A stretch of DNA of 64,000 nucleotides from contig NZ_ML133579.1 of NCBI RefSeq assembly GCF_003985125.1, positions 62,001 to 126,000 of the forward strand, written 5' to 3'. This stretch comes from Rhizobium phaseoli. Its GTDB lineage: Bacteria > Pseudomonadota > Alphaproteobacteria > Rhizobiales > Rhizobiaceae. Position 1 is the first letter of the stretch, and every line of letters begins with the position of its first letter. Position numbers and translations under genes: made by a program. A model generated the notes under the pieces. That model was not told where the DNA came from. It worked only from the letters and a program-made list of their open reading frames with translations, and did no database searches. Shown piece by piece: positions 53,174 through 61,600 of this stretch.

Positions 53174-54018
53174 TGGAACGCCAGAGCCCACTCTTCTCCT
53201 TTTTCATTCACCTCTCAGCGCTGCTGCTTGCCGCGGTCATCCTGGCACCGATCCTGTGGCTGTTCATCATGAGCATTTCGCCGGCTGCCGACCTTGCGGC
53301 AAAGCCGCTACGCTGGTGGCCACAGGCGGCGGATTTCTCGCGATACCAGGTGCTGCTGTCGACGCTGGAAAACAGCGCCGGCGCCGCCTTCACCTCATCG
53401 CTGCGCAACAGCATCGAGGTGGCCGGCATGGCCACGATCGCCGCCATCGCGCTGGCCATTCCGGCCGGCTGGGCGGTGTCGCGCACGCCGTCGGTGGGCT
53501 GGTCGCTGTCGATGGTGATCGCCACCTATATGCTGCCGCCGGTGGCGCTCGCCGTGCCGCTCTATATGGGTCTCTCCCATCTCGGCATGTTGAACAACGT
53601 CTTCGGCCTCGCTCTCGTCTATCTCACCATCCTGGCGCCCTTCACCACCTGGCTGATGAAATCGGGCTTCGATTCAATTCCGCGCGAGATCGAATCCGCC
53701 GCAATGATCGACGGCGCCGGCCTGTTCCAGACGCTGAGGATCATCACCCTGCCGCTCGCAGCCCCGGTGGTCGCGACCTCGAGCCTCTTTGCCTTCCTGC
53801 TGGCTTGGGATGAATTCTTCTATGCGCTGCTCTTCACCTCGGACCAGCGCGCCAAGACGCTGACCGTCGCCATTGCCGATCTCGCCGGCGGCCGCGTTTC
53901 CGATTACGGACTGATCGCCACGGCAGGCGTGCTCGCCGCCCTGCCCCCGGTGCTGATCGGTCTCGTCATGCAACGCGCCCTGATTTCAGGGCTCACCAGC
54001 GGCGGCGTCAAGGGATGA
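53173..54018 (+). CDS. Sugar ABC transporter permease 2 (MalG type)
   Basis: This 281-residue protein has six spans, from MERQSPLFSFFIHLSALLLA. The EAA loop IPREIESAAMIDGAGLFQTL lies at about residues 173-192. It overlaps the previous gene by one base and the SIS gene by four (ATGA), so the operon is translationally coupled. Confidence 0.92.
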   Translation: MERQSPLFSFFIHLSALLLAAVILAPILWLFIMSISPAADLAAKPLRWWPQAADFSRYQVLLSTLENSAGAAFTSSLRNSIEVAGMATIAAIALAIPAGWAVSRTPSVGWSLSMVIATYMLPPVALAVPLYMGLSHLGMLNNVFGLALVYLTILAPFTTWLMKSGFDSIPREIESAAMIDGAGLFQTLRIITLPLAAPVVATSSLFAFLLAWDEFFYALLFTSDQRAKTLTVAIADLAGGRVSDYGLIATAGVLAALPPVLIGLVMQRALISGLTSGGVKG

Positions 54019-55037
54019 ACATGACAACGGAGAAAAACCGGCCGGCCGGACTTGCGGCGATCGACCGCGAAATGGTCCGCCAGCACGCCGATGCGCTCGC
54101 CTCTTATGAAGCCGCCGCACCGATGGCGGCAAGAGCCGCCGCCTCGCTGAAGAAGACCGGCCGGCTGCTGCTGCTCGGCATGGGCGGCTCGCATGCGGTC
54201 AACCGCGCGGTCGAGCCGCTCTACCGTGCGCTCGGGATCGATGCGGTTGCCCTGCCGCTCTCCGAACAGCTCGGCCAGCCGCTGCCGATCGCCGGCAGGA
54301 CGGTCTTCGTCACCTCGCAATCCGGAGAGAGCGCCGAAGTGGTGCGTTGGTTCAACGAAACCGGCGGCACTGAGGAAACATTCGGCCTGACTCTCGAAGC
54401 CAGCTCCTTCCTTGCCAGAACCGCCCCCTCATTGGTCGGCAGCGGCGGCACCGAGCTTGCTTTCGCCGCTACCCGGAGCCTGACGGTGACCTTCGCCCTG
54501 CATCTGGCAATCCTTTCCGCCCTCGGCGAAGATCCGGCCGCCGCGCTTGCCGTCCTTAAGACGCCAGAAGACCATGACATCTCAGCCGCCCTCGCCGCAC
54601 TCGAAACCGTCGTGACCGTCGTCACCTCCGGCCGCCGCCTGCAAGGCGTCGCCGAGGCACTGGCCCTCGGGCTGACGGAGCTGTCGCGCCGCCCCTGCTT
54701 TTCGCTCGAAGGCGGCCAGCTGCGCCATGGCCCGATGGAGATGCTGGGGCCGGAGATCGGCGTCGTGCTGTTCCGCGGTCTCGACGAGACATCAGGTCTC
54801 GTCACCGCCATGGCGGTCTCCGCCGTCGAGACCGGCGCGCCCGTCATCCTGTTCGACGCCTCGAGCGAAGCGCCCGTGGCCGGCGCCGTGACAATCCGCT
54901 TTGTACCGGCGAGCGGCCTTGCCGCGATCTTCGCCATGCTGCCGGTCGCGCAGCGACTGATGATCGCTTTTGCCGAAACACGCGTGGAGAATGCCGGAAC
55001 GCCGGTCCGTTCCACCAAGATTACCCGGAGTGAATGA
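54015..55037 (+). CDS. SIS-domain sugar-phosphate isomerase/deglycase
   Basis: This 340-residue protein has two SIS domains. The first has RLLLLGMGGSHAVNRAVEPL and FVTSQSGESAEVVRWFNETG; the second has FSLEGGQLRHGPMEMLGPEI. Glu222 and His238 have the same 16-residue spacing as the catalytic pair of the GlmS isomerase domain (E488/H504). Such proteins act on amino-sugar phosphates or cleave 6-phosphofructosamines (FrlB/FraB type). Next to PfkB and an ABC transporter, the second option is attractive. It is part of the same operon. Confidence 0.88.
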   Translation: MNMTTEKNRPAGLAAIDREMVRQHADALASYEAAAPMAARAAASLKKTGRLLLLGMGGSHAVNRAVEPLYRALGIDAVALPLSEQLGQPLPIAGRTVFVTSQSGESAEVVRWFNETGGTEETFGLTLEASSFLARTAPSLVGSGGTELAFAATRSLTVTFALHLAILSALGEDPAAALAVLKTPEDHDISAALAALETVVTVVTSGRRLQGVAEALALGLTELSRRPCFSLEGGQLRHGPMEMLGPEIGVVLFRGLDETSGLVTAMAVSAVETGAPVILFDASSEAPVAGAVTIRFVPASGLAAIFAMLPVAQRLMIAFAETRVENAGTPVRSTKITRSE

Positions 55038-55967
55038 ATGCGGCCGCTTGCAGTCATCGGCAACGTCAATGTCGATCTCATTCTCGGACCGGCCGCCCCC
55101 TGGCCAAAGGCCGGCACGGAAATCATCGTCGATCATGACGAGCTGAGGGTCGGCGGGTCTGCCGGCAACAGTGCGCTCGCCTGGCAGGCACTCGGCATCA
55201 AATTCGAAATCGCCGCCAATATCGGCAGCGACCAGTTCGGCCGCTGGCTGGCGGAAGCCTTCGGCCATCGCTCCCAAAATTGGCCGGTGCGCCCCGAGAG
55301 AACGACGCTCTCCGTCGGCATCACCCATCCGGACGGCGAGCGCACCTTCTTCACGACGACCGGCCACCTGCCGCGCTTCAGCCTCGCCGACGTCTTCGCC
55401 GTCATCGACGGCGAAAGGCTGCGCGGCGGTTACGCGCTTCTTTGCGGCGGCTTTCTGACCGACGACCTGGCGAGCGAATATGATGCTTTCTTCGACTGGG
55501 CCGACAGCCACGACATCACCGTCGCACTCGATACGGGCTGGCCGCTCGAGGGCTGGACCGAAGAAAATTGCGCGGCTGCCCGCGCCTGGCTTTCGCGCAG
55601 CGGCATCGCCCTGCTGAACGAGGTCGAGACGACGACGCTTGCCGGCATCAATGATCCGGTCGAAGCCGCCCGTGAGATCAGGTCGCATATGCCGGAGGGC
55701 GCGATCGTCGTCGTCAAGCGCGGCCCGGAGGGTGCGATCGCCATCGGGCCGGACGGCAGGACGGTGTCGGGGGCTGCACCCGTCGTCACGGTCGTCGATA
55801 CGATCGGCGCCGGCGATGTCTTCAACGCCGGCTTCCTGGCAGCATTGGCAAATGGCAAGCCCCTGGCCTCCTGCCTGGCGGCGGGGACGCAGGTCGCCTC
55901 GCGCGCCATTTCCACCCTTCCCCGCAGCTATGGCGAGCCATCGTCTCTTCAGGAACCCTTGTCATGA
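55038..55967 (+). CDS. PfkB-family carbohydrate kinase
   Basis: This 309-residue kinase starts MRPLAVIGNVNVDLILGPAA and shows signature 1 VGGSAGNSALAWQALGIKFE and signature 2 VVDTIGAGDVFNAGFLAALA, with the catalytic Asp in GAGD (about residue 258). It phosphorylates a sugar or sugar conjugate imported by the transporter. The start follows directly on the SIS stop, and its own stop overlaps the ATPase start by four bases. In fructosamine pathways a PfkB kinase acts before the SIS deglycase. Confidence 0.92.
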   Translation: MRPLAVIGNVNVDLILGPAAPWPKAGTEIIVDHDELRVGGSAGNSALAWQALGIKFEIAANIGSDQFGRWLAEAFGHRSQNWPVRPERTTLSVGITHPDGERTFFTTTGHLPRFSLADVFAVIDGERLRGGYALLCGGFLTDDLASEYDAFFDWADSHDITVALDTGWPLEGWTEENCAAARAWLSRSGIALLNEVETTTLAGINDPVEAAREIRSHMPEGAIVVVKRGPEGAIAIGPDGRTVSGAAPVVTVVDTIGAGDVFNAGFLAALANGKPLASCLAAGTQVASRAISTLPRSYGEPSSLQEPLS

Positions 55968-57043
55968 GCGCGCTCGACATCGAAAACATCCGCAAGACCT
56001 ATGGCGAGGTCGAGACGCTGAAAGGCATCGACATTTCGCTGGAAAGCGGCGAATTCCTCGTGCTGCTCGGCTCCTCCGGCTGCGGCAAGTCCACGCTGCT
56101 CAACATCATTGCCGGCCTTGCCGAGGCGACGAGCGGCGACGTCAGGATCGGCGGACGGTCGGTGCTCGGCGTGCACCCGAAGGACCGCGACATCGCCATG
56201 GTCTTTCAATCCTATGCGCTCTATCCCAATCTGACGGTGCACCGGAACATCGGCTTCGGCTTGGAAATGCGCAAGGTCCCGACGCCCGAGCGCGACAAGG
56301 CCGTGCGCGACGCCGCCAAACTCCTGCAGATCGAAAACCTCCTCGATCGCAAGCCGAGCCAGCTCTCCGGCGGCCAGCGCCAGCGCGTCGCGATCGGCCG
56401 CGCGCTGGTGCGCAAACCTGAGGTCTTCCTGTTCGACGAGCCGCTCTCCAATCTCGACGCCAAGCTGCGCATGGAGATGCGCACCGAAATCAAGCGACTG
56501 CATCAGATGCTGAAGACCACGGTGGTCTATGTTACCCATGACCAGATCGAGGCGATGACGCTGGCAAGCCGCATCGCCGTCATGCGCGACGGCCGTATCG
56601 AGCAGTTGGGCACGCCTGAGGAAATCTACAACCATCCGGCAACACTGTATGTCGCCACCTTCGTCGGCGCGCCGCCAATGAACCTGCTAGACGCCACAGT
56701 GCGCGATGGCCGGCTGGCGATTGCAGGTTCCGATGCAAGCCTGCCCCTGCCGGCCCGCTTCGCCGAAGCCGCCGTCAATGGCCGCGACATCATCCTCGGC
56801 ATCCGCCCCGAGGCCCTTCGCACGGACGGCGCCGGCCCGTCGCTCGAGGCAACCCTGGAGGTCGCCGAACTGACTGGCCCCGAACTCGTCGTCACCGCCC
56901 TTGCCGGAAATCAGCGGCTCATGGCCTGTGTGCCGCCGCGCACGCCGGTCCGGGACAACGAAACGCTCACCCTCTTCTTCGACGAGGAGGCGATGCATCT
57001 CTTCGATCCGCAAACCGGTCTCAGCTGTCTTCGCGAGGGATAA
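55964..57043 (+). CDS. Sugar ABC transporter ATPase (MalK/UgpC type)
   Basis: This 359-residue ATPase has Walker A GSSGCGKST (36-44), signature LSGGQRQRV, Walker B VFLFDEPLSNLD, H-loop THDQIEAMTLA and a C-terminal TOBE region. It powers the two permeases of this operon. It is a paralogue of UgpC on the other strand. It is the last gene before the gap at 57044-57317, where the sugar operon ends. Confidence 0.93.
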   Translation: MSALDIENIRKTYGEVETLKGIDISLESGEFLVLLGSSGCGKSTLLNIIAGLAEATSGDVRIGGRSVLGVHPKDRDIAMVFQSYALYPNLTVHRNIGFGLEMRKVPTPERDKAVRDAAKLLQIENLLDRKPSQLSGGQRQRVAIGRALVRKPEVFLFDEPLSNLDAKLRMEMRTEIKRLHQMLKTTVVYVTHDQIEAMTLASRIAVMRDGRIEQLGTPEEIYNHPATLYVATFVGAPPMNLLDATVRDGRLAIAGSDASLPLPARFAEAAVNGRDIILGIRPEALRTDGAGPSLEATLEVAELTGPELVVTALAGNQRLMACVPPRTPVRDNETLTLFFDEEAMHLFDPQTGLSCLREG

Positions 57044-57317
57044 AGACGATACGTCCCTCGCGGACGCAAGAAGCTACAGGACGCTATTGCCTACACAAGG
57101 AAATAGCGCGACACGTCCGATCGATGCCCCTCCGGCCGGCCGCGCCGCGAGCGGTCTTCGCCGCATCGGGCTGGCCTGGTTCGCACTGCCGATGACAATA
57201 AACTTGTGAAAAATCCGATACTAGGGCACAATTTGCGAACGCATCTGAAGTTGCGGCGTAATCTCAAAGCCGGCCGTCTCGCGCCGAGTGAAAGTTCGCG
57301 CCGGAGGGTCGGCGTCG

Positions 57318-57818
57318 ATGGATCAGGGGTTCTTTCTTCTGTTCGCTGCGGTGTCCGTGATCACCGCCCTGACGGTGGTCCTGGCGCGGAATCCGGTTCA
57401 CAGCGCATTGGCGCTGATGGCGTGTTTCCTCAATATCTCGGCCATCTTCGTCTTGCTCGAGGCGCCGTTCCTCGCGGTCATCCAGATCTTTGTCTATGTC
57501 GGCGCGATCATGGTCCTGTTCCTGTTCGTGATCATGATGATCGATGTGCGCGAAGCGGTGTTGCAGCGGTTCTTGCCGGGCGGCAACCTGCCGGCTCTGG
57601 TGCTGGTCGTTCTGCTTGGGGTCGAGATGCTGGTGCTGGTGCTCTGGAGTGACCGTTTTTCGGTCATCGAACCGGTCGCCATGCGCGGCGGCGATCAGAT
57701 CAGGCAGCTCAGCACGACGCTTTTCGCCGACTATCTCCTGCCGTTTGAAGCCGCCTCCGTAATCCTTTTGGCGGCCCTGGTCGGCGCCGTCGTGCTGGCG
57801 CGGAAGGAGCAGGAGTGA
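57318..57818 (+). CDS. nuoJ: NuoJ-like complex I membrane subunit
   Basis: This 166-residue protein has five hydrophobic segments and the NuoJ motif VYVGAIMVLFLFVIMMIDVR (about residues 59-78). The family helps link the quinone site and antiporter subunits. ATG 57318 follows GGAGGGTC; a GTG at 57288 adds ten residues. It opens a cluster with no nuoA-I genes before it; 274 bases separate it from the sugar ABC operon. Codon use differs from that operon, suggesting a different origin. Confidence 0.88.
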   Translation: MDQGFFLLFAAVSVITALTVVLARNPVHSALALMACFLNISAIFVLLEAPFLAVIQIFVYVGAIMVLFLFVIMMIDVREAVLQRFLPGGNLPALVLVVLLGVEMLVLVLWSDRFSVIEPVAMRGGDQIRQLSTTLFADYLLPFEAASVILLAALVGAVVLARKEQE

Positions 57819-58120
57819 TGGTTCCGCTCTGGTGGTTTATTGTGCTCGGAGTGGTCCTGTTCGTGATCGGAGCAGCGGGCGTACTGCTCAGGCGCAATAT
57901 TCTGGTGGTGCTCATGTCGCTGGAACTTTTGCTCAACTCGGTCAACATCAACTTCATCGCTTTCGGGCATTACTACGACGATTTCCGCGGGCAGATCTTC
58001 GCGATCTTTGTCATCGCAATCACCGCGGCGGAGGTTGCAGTCGCCCTCGGTATCCTGGTCGCCCTCGTGAGGAACAAGTCCACCCTCAAGGTCGACGACG
58101 TCACCATGATGAAAGGATAG
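57818..58120 (+). CDS. nuoK: NuoK-like complex I membrane subunit
   Basis: This 100-residue protein has three spans. The conserved membrane glutamates Glu36 (VLMSLELLLNSVN) and Glu72 (ITAAEVAVALGIL) are at exactly the E. coli NuoK positions. It belongs to the proton path between the quinone site and antiporter subunits. ATG 57818 overlaps the nuoJ stop by one base. Confidence 0.92.
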   Translation: MVPLWWFIVLGVVLFVIGAAGVLLRRNILVVLMSLELLLNSVNINFIAFGHYYDDFRGQIFAIFVIAITAAEVAVALGILVALVRNKSTLKVDDVTMMKG

Positions 58121-58124
58121 CGGT

Positions 58125-59588
58125 TTGGACCCGGTGATATCGATCCGGCCGCTGCTTGCCGTTGCCGTCGCAGGTCTGGCGACCCTTGCGATTCTCCTTC
58201 TGAACAACCGCGAGAAACTCCGCGATGTCGTCTCGCCGTTGGCCGCGATCGCCATGTTCGCGATTGTCGCCTCGATGGCGCCCACCGTGCTGGCGGGCGG
58301 GACGATCGATTTACGCCTGTTCGAGATCCTGCCGGGAATTGACTTCGCTTTCCGGGTCGATGCGCTCGGCATGGTGTTTGCCACCGTCTCGTCGCTGCTG
58401 TGGATCGTGGCTGCGATCTATTCCATCGGCTACATGCGGCACTTGAACGAGCACGCGCAGACCCGGTTCTTCGCCTGCTTCGCCAGCAGTCTGGCGGCCG
58501 CCGCCGGGGGTGCCTTCGCCGCCAATCTCTTTACGCTGGTGATCTTCTACGAGATGCTCAGTCTCGTTACCTATCCCCTCGTCTACCACCACGAGGACGA
58601 GCAAGGATGGACGGGCAGCCGCAAATACCTCGTCTATCTGATGGGCGCGTCGAAAAGCGTGCTGCTCGCCGCGCTGGCGCTGACCTACCACATTGCGGGG
58701 TCGCTCAACTTTGTACCGGGCGGGCTGCTGGCGAGGGCCGATGCCTCCGCGCTGCTGCTGACGGTCGTCTATTTCTGCTATCTCTTCGGCTTCGCCAAGG
58801 CCGCGGTGATGCCGATGCACGCCTGGCTGCCTGCCGCGATGGTGGCCCCGACACCAGTCAGCGCGCTCCTGCATGCGGTGGCCGTGGTCAAGATGGGCGT
58901 GTTCTGCGTGCTGCGAGTGATCTTCCATGTCTTCGGTGTCGAGCTGGTGGGGAAGCTGGGCCTCGGTATCGCCACGGCCTATCTGGTTTCGTTCACGATC
59001 CTCATGGCGTCGGTCTACGCCCTCACGCGGGACGACCTGAAGGCGAGGCTCGCCTATTCGACCGTCAGCCAACTCTCCTACATCATGCTGGGCGCGGTTC
59101 TGTTGTCGCCGGTCGCGATGGTCGGCGGAATCATGCACATCGCGGCGCATGCCTTCTCCAAAATCACGCTTTTTTTCTGCGCCGGTTCGATCTATTGCGC
59201 ATCTGGCAAGCGCAACATCAGCGATATGGCTGGGATCGGCCGCAGGCTTCCCTGGACGATGGGGGCGTTTTTCGTGGGTTCGCTCAGCATGATCGGGGTA
59301 CCACCGACCGCGGGCTTCGTCAGCAAGTGGTATCTGGCACGGGGTTCGGTGGAGGCGGGGGAAATCCCGTTCCTGATCGTGCTCCTCATAAGTTCGGTCC
59401 TGAACGCCGCCTATTTTCTGCCAATCAGCTATCTCGCCTTTTTCGGGACTGAGGCACAGGAGAGCCCCGCGACGGTTCGGGAAATTCCGATGGTCACGAT
59501 CCCGCTGGTCGCGACCGCCATCCTGTCGGTGCTGATGGGTGTCTTCCCCGGCTATTTTCTCACCTTGGCGGACGGAGTGGTCAGATGA
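58125..59588 (+). CDS. Extra antiporter-like subunit (NuoL/NuoM/MrpD family)
   Basis: This 487-residue protein has about 14 hydrophobic segments. It keeps the key residues of antiporter-like subunits: Glu143 in VIFYEMLSLVTYPLV (TM5), Lys225 in GFAKAAVMPMHAWLPAAMVA (TM7) and Lys256 in AVVKMGVF (TM8). It has no C-terminal lateral helix. In canonical clusters nuoK is followed by nuoL, so this is an additional pump-like subunit. It begins with TTG, preceded by AAAGGA, 4 bases after nuoK. Confidence 0.9.
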   Translation: MDPVISIRPLLAVAVAGLATLAILLLNNREKLRDVVSPLAAIAMFAIVASMAPTVLAGGTIDLRLFEILPGIDFAFRVDALGMVFATVSSLLWIVAAIYSIGYMRHLNEHAQTRFFACFASSLAAAAGGAFAANLFTLVIFYEMLSLVTYPLVYHHEDEQGWTGSRKYLVYLMGASKSVLLAALALTYHIAGSLNFVPGGLLARADASALLLTVVYFCYLFGFAKAAVMPMHAWLPAAMVAPTPVSALLHAVAVVKMGVFCVLRVIFHVFGVELVGKLGLGIATAYLVSFTILMASVYALTRDDLKARLAYSTVSQLSYIMLGAVLLSPVAMVGGIMHIAAHAFSKITLFFCAGSIYCASGKRNISDMAGIGRRLPWTMGAFFVGSLSMIGVPPTAGFVSKWYLARGSVEAGEIPFLIVLLISSVLNAAYFLPISYLAFFGTEAQESPATVREIPMVTIPLVATAILSVLMGVFPGYFLTLADGVVR

Positions 59589-59839
59589 TCAAGCGCGTGG
59601 TCGATCTCTTTGGTGCCGAAGAATATGCGCATCAGCGACGCCGTCTGTTCTATCTCGTGCTCGTTCTTATCGTCATCGCCGACTTTCTGGTTCCCCGCGA
59701 ACACACCGAATACCTGTGGGACCGCCTGCCGGGCTGGTCGGCCGTCTACGGCTTCGGCTCCTGCGTGCTGCTGATCTTCGTTTCCAAGTTTCTCGGCCAT
59801 CGGGCTGGGTTGATGCGGCGCGAGGACTACTATGACTGA
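59585..59839 (+). CDS. 84-residue two-span membrane protein between antiporter-like genes
   Basis: This protein has spans at about residues 21-38 (LFYLVLVLIVIADFLVP) and 54-70 (VYGFGSCVLLIFVSKFLG), with a basic N terminus and a charged end MRREDYYD. The ATG overlaps the preceding stop by four bases, and its stop overlaps the next ATG by 8 bases, so translation is coupled. No family is recognised; it may be an accessory subunit of the complex. Confidence 0.7.
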   Translation: MIKRVVDLFGAEEYAHQRRRLFYLVLVLIVIADFLVPREHTEYLWDRLPGWSAVYGFGSCVLLIFVSKFLGHRAGLMRREDYYD

Positions 59840-61592
59840 CTTCATCCATCCGGCCCTGCTCTTCATTCTCGGCGCTCTGCCGATCCCATTCCTCGCAGGA
59901 TCGATCCGCAAGGCTTATCTGCTGCTGATCCCGGCGCTGGCGATCCTCGCCGTGGTTATGATGCAGCCGGGCAACTACGGCGCGGCGTCGTTCCTCGGGC
60001 AGCAAATCCAGGTCGCGAAGGTCGACAAGCTGAGCAGCGTCTTCGCCACGGTTTTTACCATCATGGCTCTGATTGGAACGGTCTACGCGCTGCACTTGCC
60101 CCGCCCCGGCCAGCACGTCGCTGCGTTCGTCTACGTCGGCAGCGCGCTCGGCGTGGTCTTCGCCGGCGACTACCTGACGCTCTACCTGTTCTGGGAAGGC
60201 ATGGCGTTTGCCTCTGCCTATCTGGTCTTCGCACAGGGCGGCCGGCAAGCGATCAGCGCCGGGTTCCGATATCTCCTAGTCCATATCACCGGCGGCGTTG
60301 TCCTGCTTGGTGGCATCATGTTCTACGGGCTTTCAACAGGCTCGCTGCTCTTCGGTCCGATAGAGGGGGGGATGGGCGCCGGCGCCTACCTGATCCTTGC
60401 CGGGTTCCTTCTGAACGCCGCCGTGCCGCCGCTCAACGCCTGGCTGACTGACGCTTACCCTGAGGCAACCGTCACCGGGGCGGTATTCATGAGCGCCTTC
60501 ACCACCAAGACCGCCGTTTATGTGCTGGCGCGGGCGTTTCCGGGAACCGAGCTTCTCGTTTGGCTCGGCACTGCGATGGCGCTTTATGGCGTCATCTATG
60601 CAGTACTGGAGAACGACTGCCGGCGCCTGTTGGCCTATCACATCGTCAGCCAGGTGGGGTATATGGTGGCGGGCATCGGTATCGGGACCGAGATGGCCGT
60701 CAACGGCGCCACCAGCCATGCCTTCGCGCATATCCTCTACAAGGCGCTTCTGTTCATGGGTGCCGGGGCGGTGATCTACGTCACCGGCTGTCGCAAGCTC
60801 ACCGAGCTCGGCGGGCTCTACAAGACCATGCCGCTGACTGTGGCGCTCTACATGGTCGGCGCCTTCGCGATCTCGGCATTTCCCTTCTTCTCGGGCTTCG
60901 TCACCAAATCGATGGTGATCGCCGCTGCCGGACAGGATCATCGGGCCTTGGTGGTACTGGTGCTGACAATGGCATCGTCGGGGACCTTCCTGCACACGGG
61001 GCTGAAGTTGCCGTATTACATGTTTTTCGGCACCGACCGGAAACTGGAGGCGCGGGAGCCGCCGCGCAACATGCTGGTCGCGATGGGAATGGCGGCGGTG
61101 CTTTGCATTGCGATCGGAGTGTTTCCGCAGCCGCTTTATGCGCTTCTGCCCTATCCGGTCGACTTCGAACCTTACACTGGCTTCCATGTCACGGAGAGCC
61201 TCGCCGTGCTGATGTTCACTGCCTTCGGGTTCGTGCTGTTCCTGCGGGCGCTCGACCCGGAGAACACCATCAGCATCGACACCGACTGGTTCTATCGCAA
61301 GGGCGCGCGGGTCTTAATGTGGTTCGCCGAACGGCCGCTGGCGCGCTACGAGAAGGCGGTGAGCGAGGTGACCGAAACCGCGGCGCTGCCCCTGCTGTAT
61401 GGGGCGGCACGGGCGGGACTGCGGATCGATCTCACCGGGGTGGACGCTGTCGTGAACGGCGTTGCCCGCTCGATCCTGCGCGGCGGCGGGCGGCTCCGGC
61501 GATTGCAGACCGGCGTCGTGACCCATTACGTGCTGGCGATGATCGTCGGTGTGATCGCGGCCACCGCCATCTTCGCCGTGGCGTGGCGGTAG
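59832..61592 (+). CDS. NuoL-like antiporter subunit with altered TM7 residues
   Basis: This 586-residue protein has about 14 membrane segments, a polar amphipathic stretch (about 480-560) and a final span, the NuoL arrangement, with DAVVNGVARSILRGGGRLRR near the end. Glu122 (LFWEGMAFASAYLVF) and Lys226 (FTTKTAVYVLA) are kept. The TM7 motif reads GFLLNAAVPPLNAWLTDAYP, so the conserved lysine is Asn195 and the adjacent histidine is Asn202. Proton translocation by this subunit may be changed. Gene order is K, extra subunit, small protein, this gene, M, N. Confidence 0.88.
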   Translation: MTDFIHPALLFILGALPIPFLAGSIRKAYLLLIPALAILAVVMMQPGNYGAASFLGQQIQVAKVDKLSSVFATVFTIMALIGTVYALHLPRPGQHVAAFVYVGSALGVVFAGDYLTLYLFWEGMAFASAYLVFAQGGRQAISAGFRYLLVHITGGVVLLGGIMFYGLSTGSLLFGPIEGGMGAGAYLILAGFLLNAAVPPLNAWLTDAYPEATVTGAVFMSAFTTKTAVYVLARAFPGTELLVWLGTAMALYGVIYAVLENDCRRLLAYHIVSQVGYMVAGIGIGTEMAVNGATSHAFAHILYKALLFMGAGAVIYVTGCRKLTELGGLYKTMPLTVALYMVGAFAISAFPFFSGFVTKSMVIAAAGQDHRALVVLVLTMASSGTFLHTGLKLPYYMFFGTDRKLEAREPPRNMLVAMGMAAVLCIAIGVFPQPLYALLPYPVDFEPYTGFHVTESLAVLMFTAFGFVLFLRALDPENTISIDTDWFYRKGARVLMWFAERPLARYEKAVSEVTETAALPLLYGAARAGLRIDLTGVDAVVNGVARSILRGGGRLRRLQTGVVTHYVLAMIVGVIAATAIFAVAWR

Positions 61593-61600
61593 GGGGTCCC

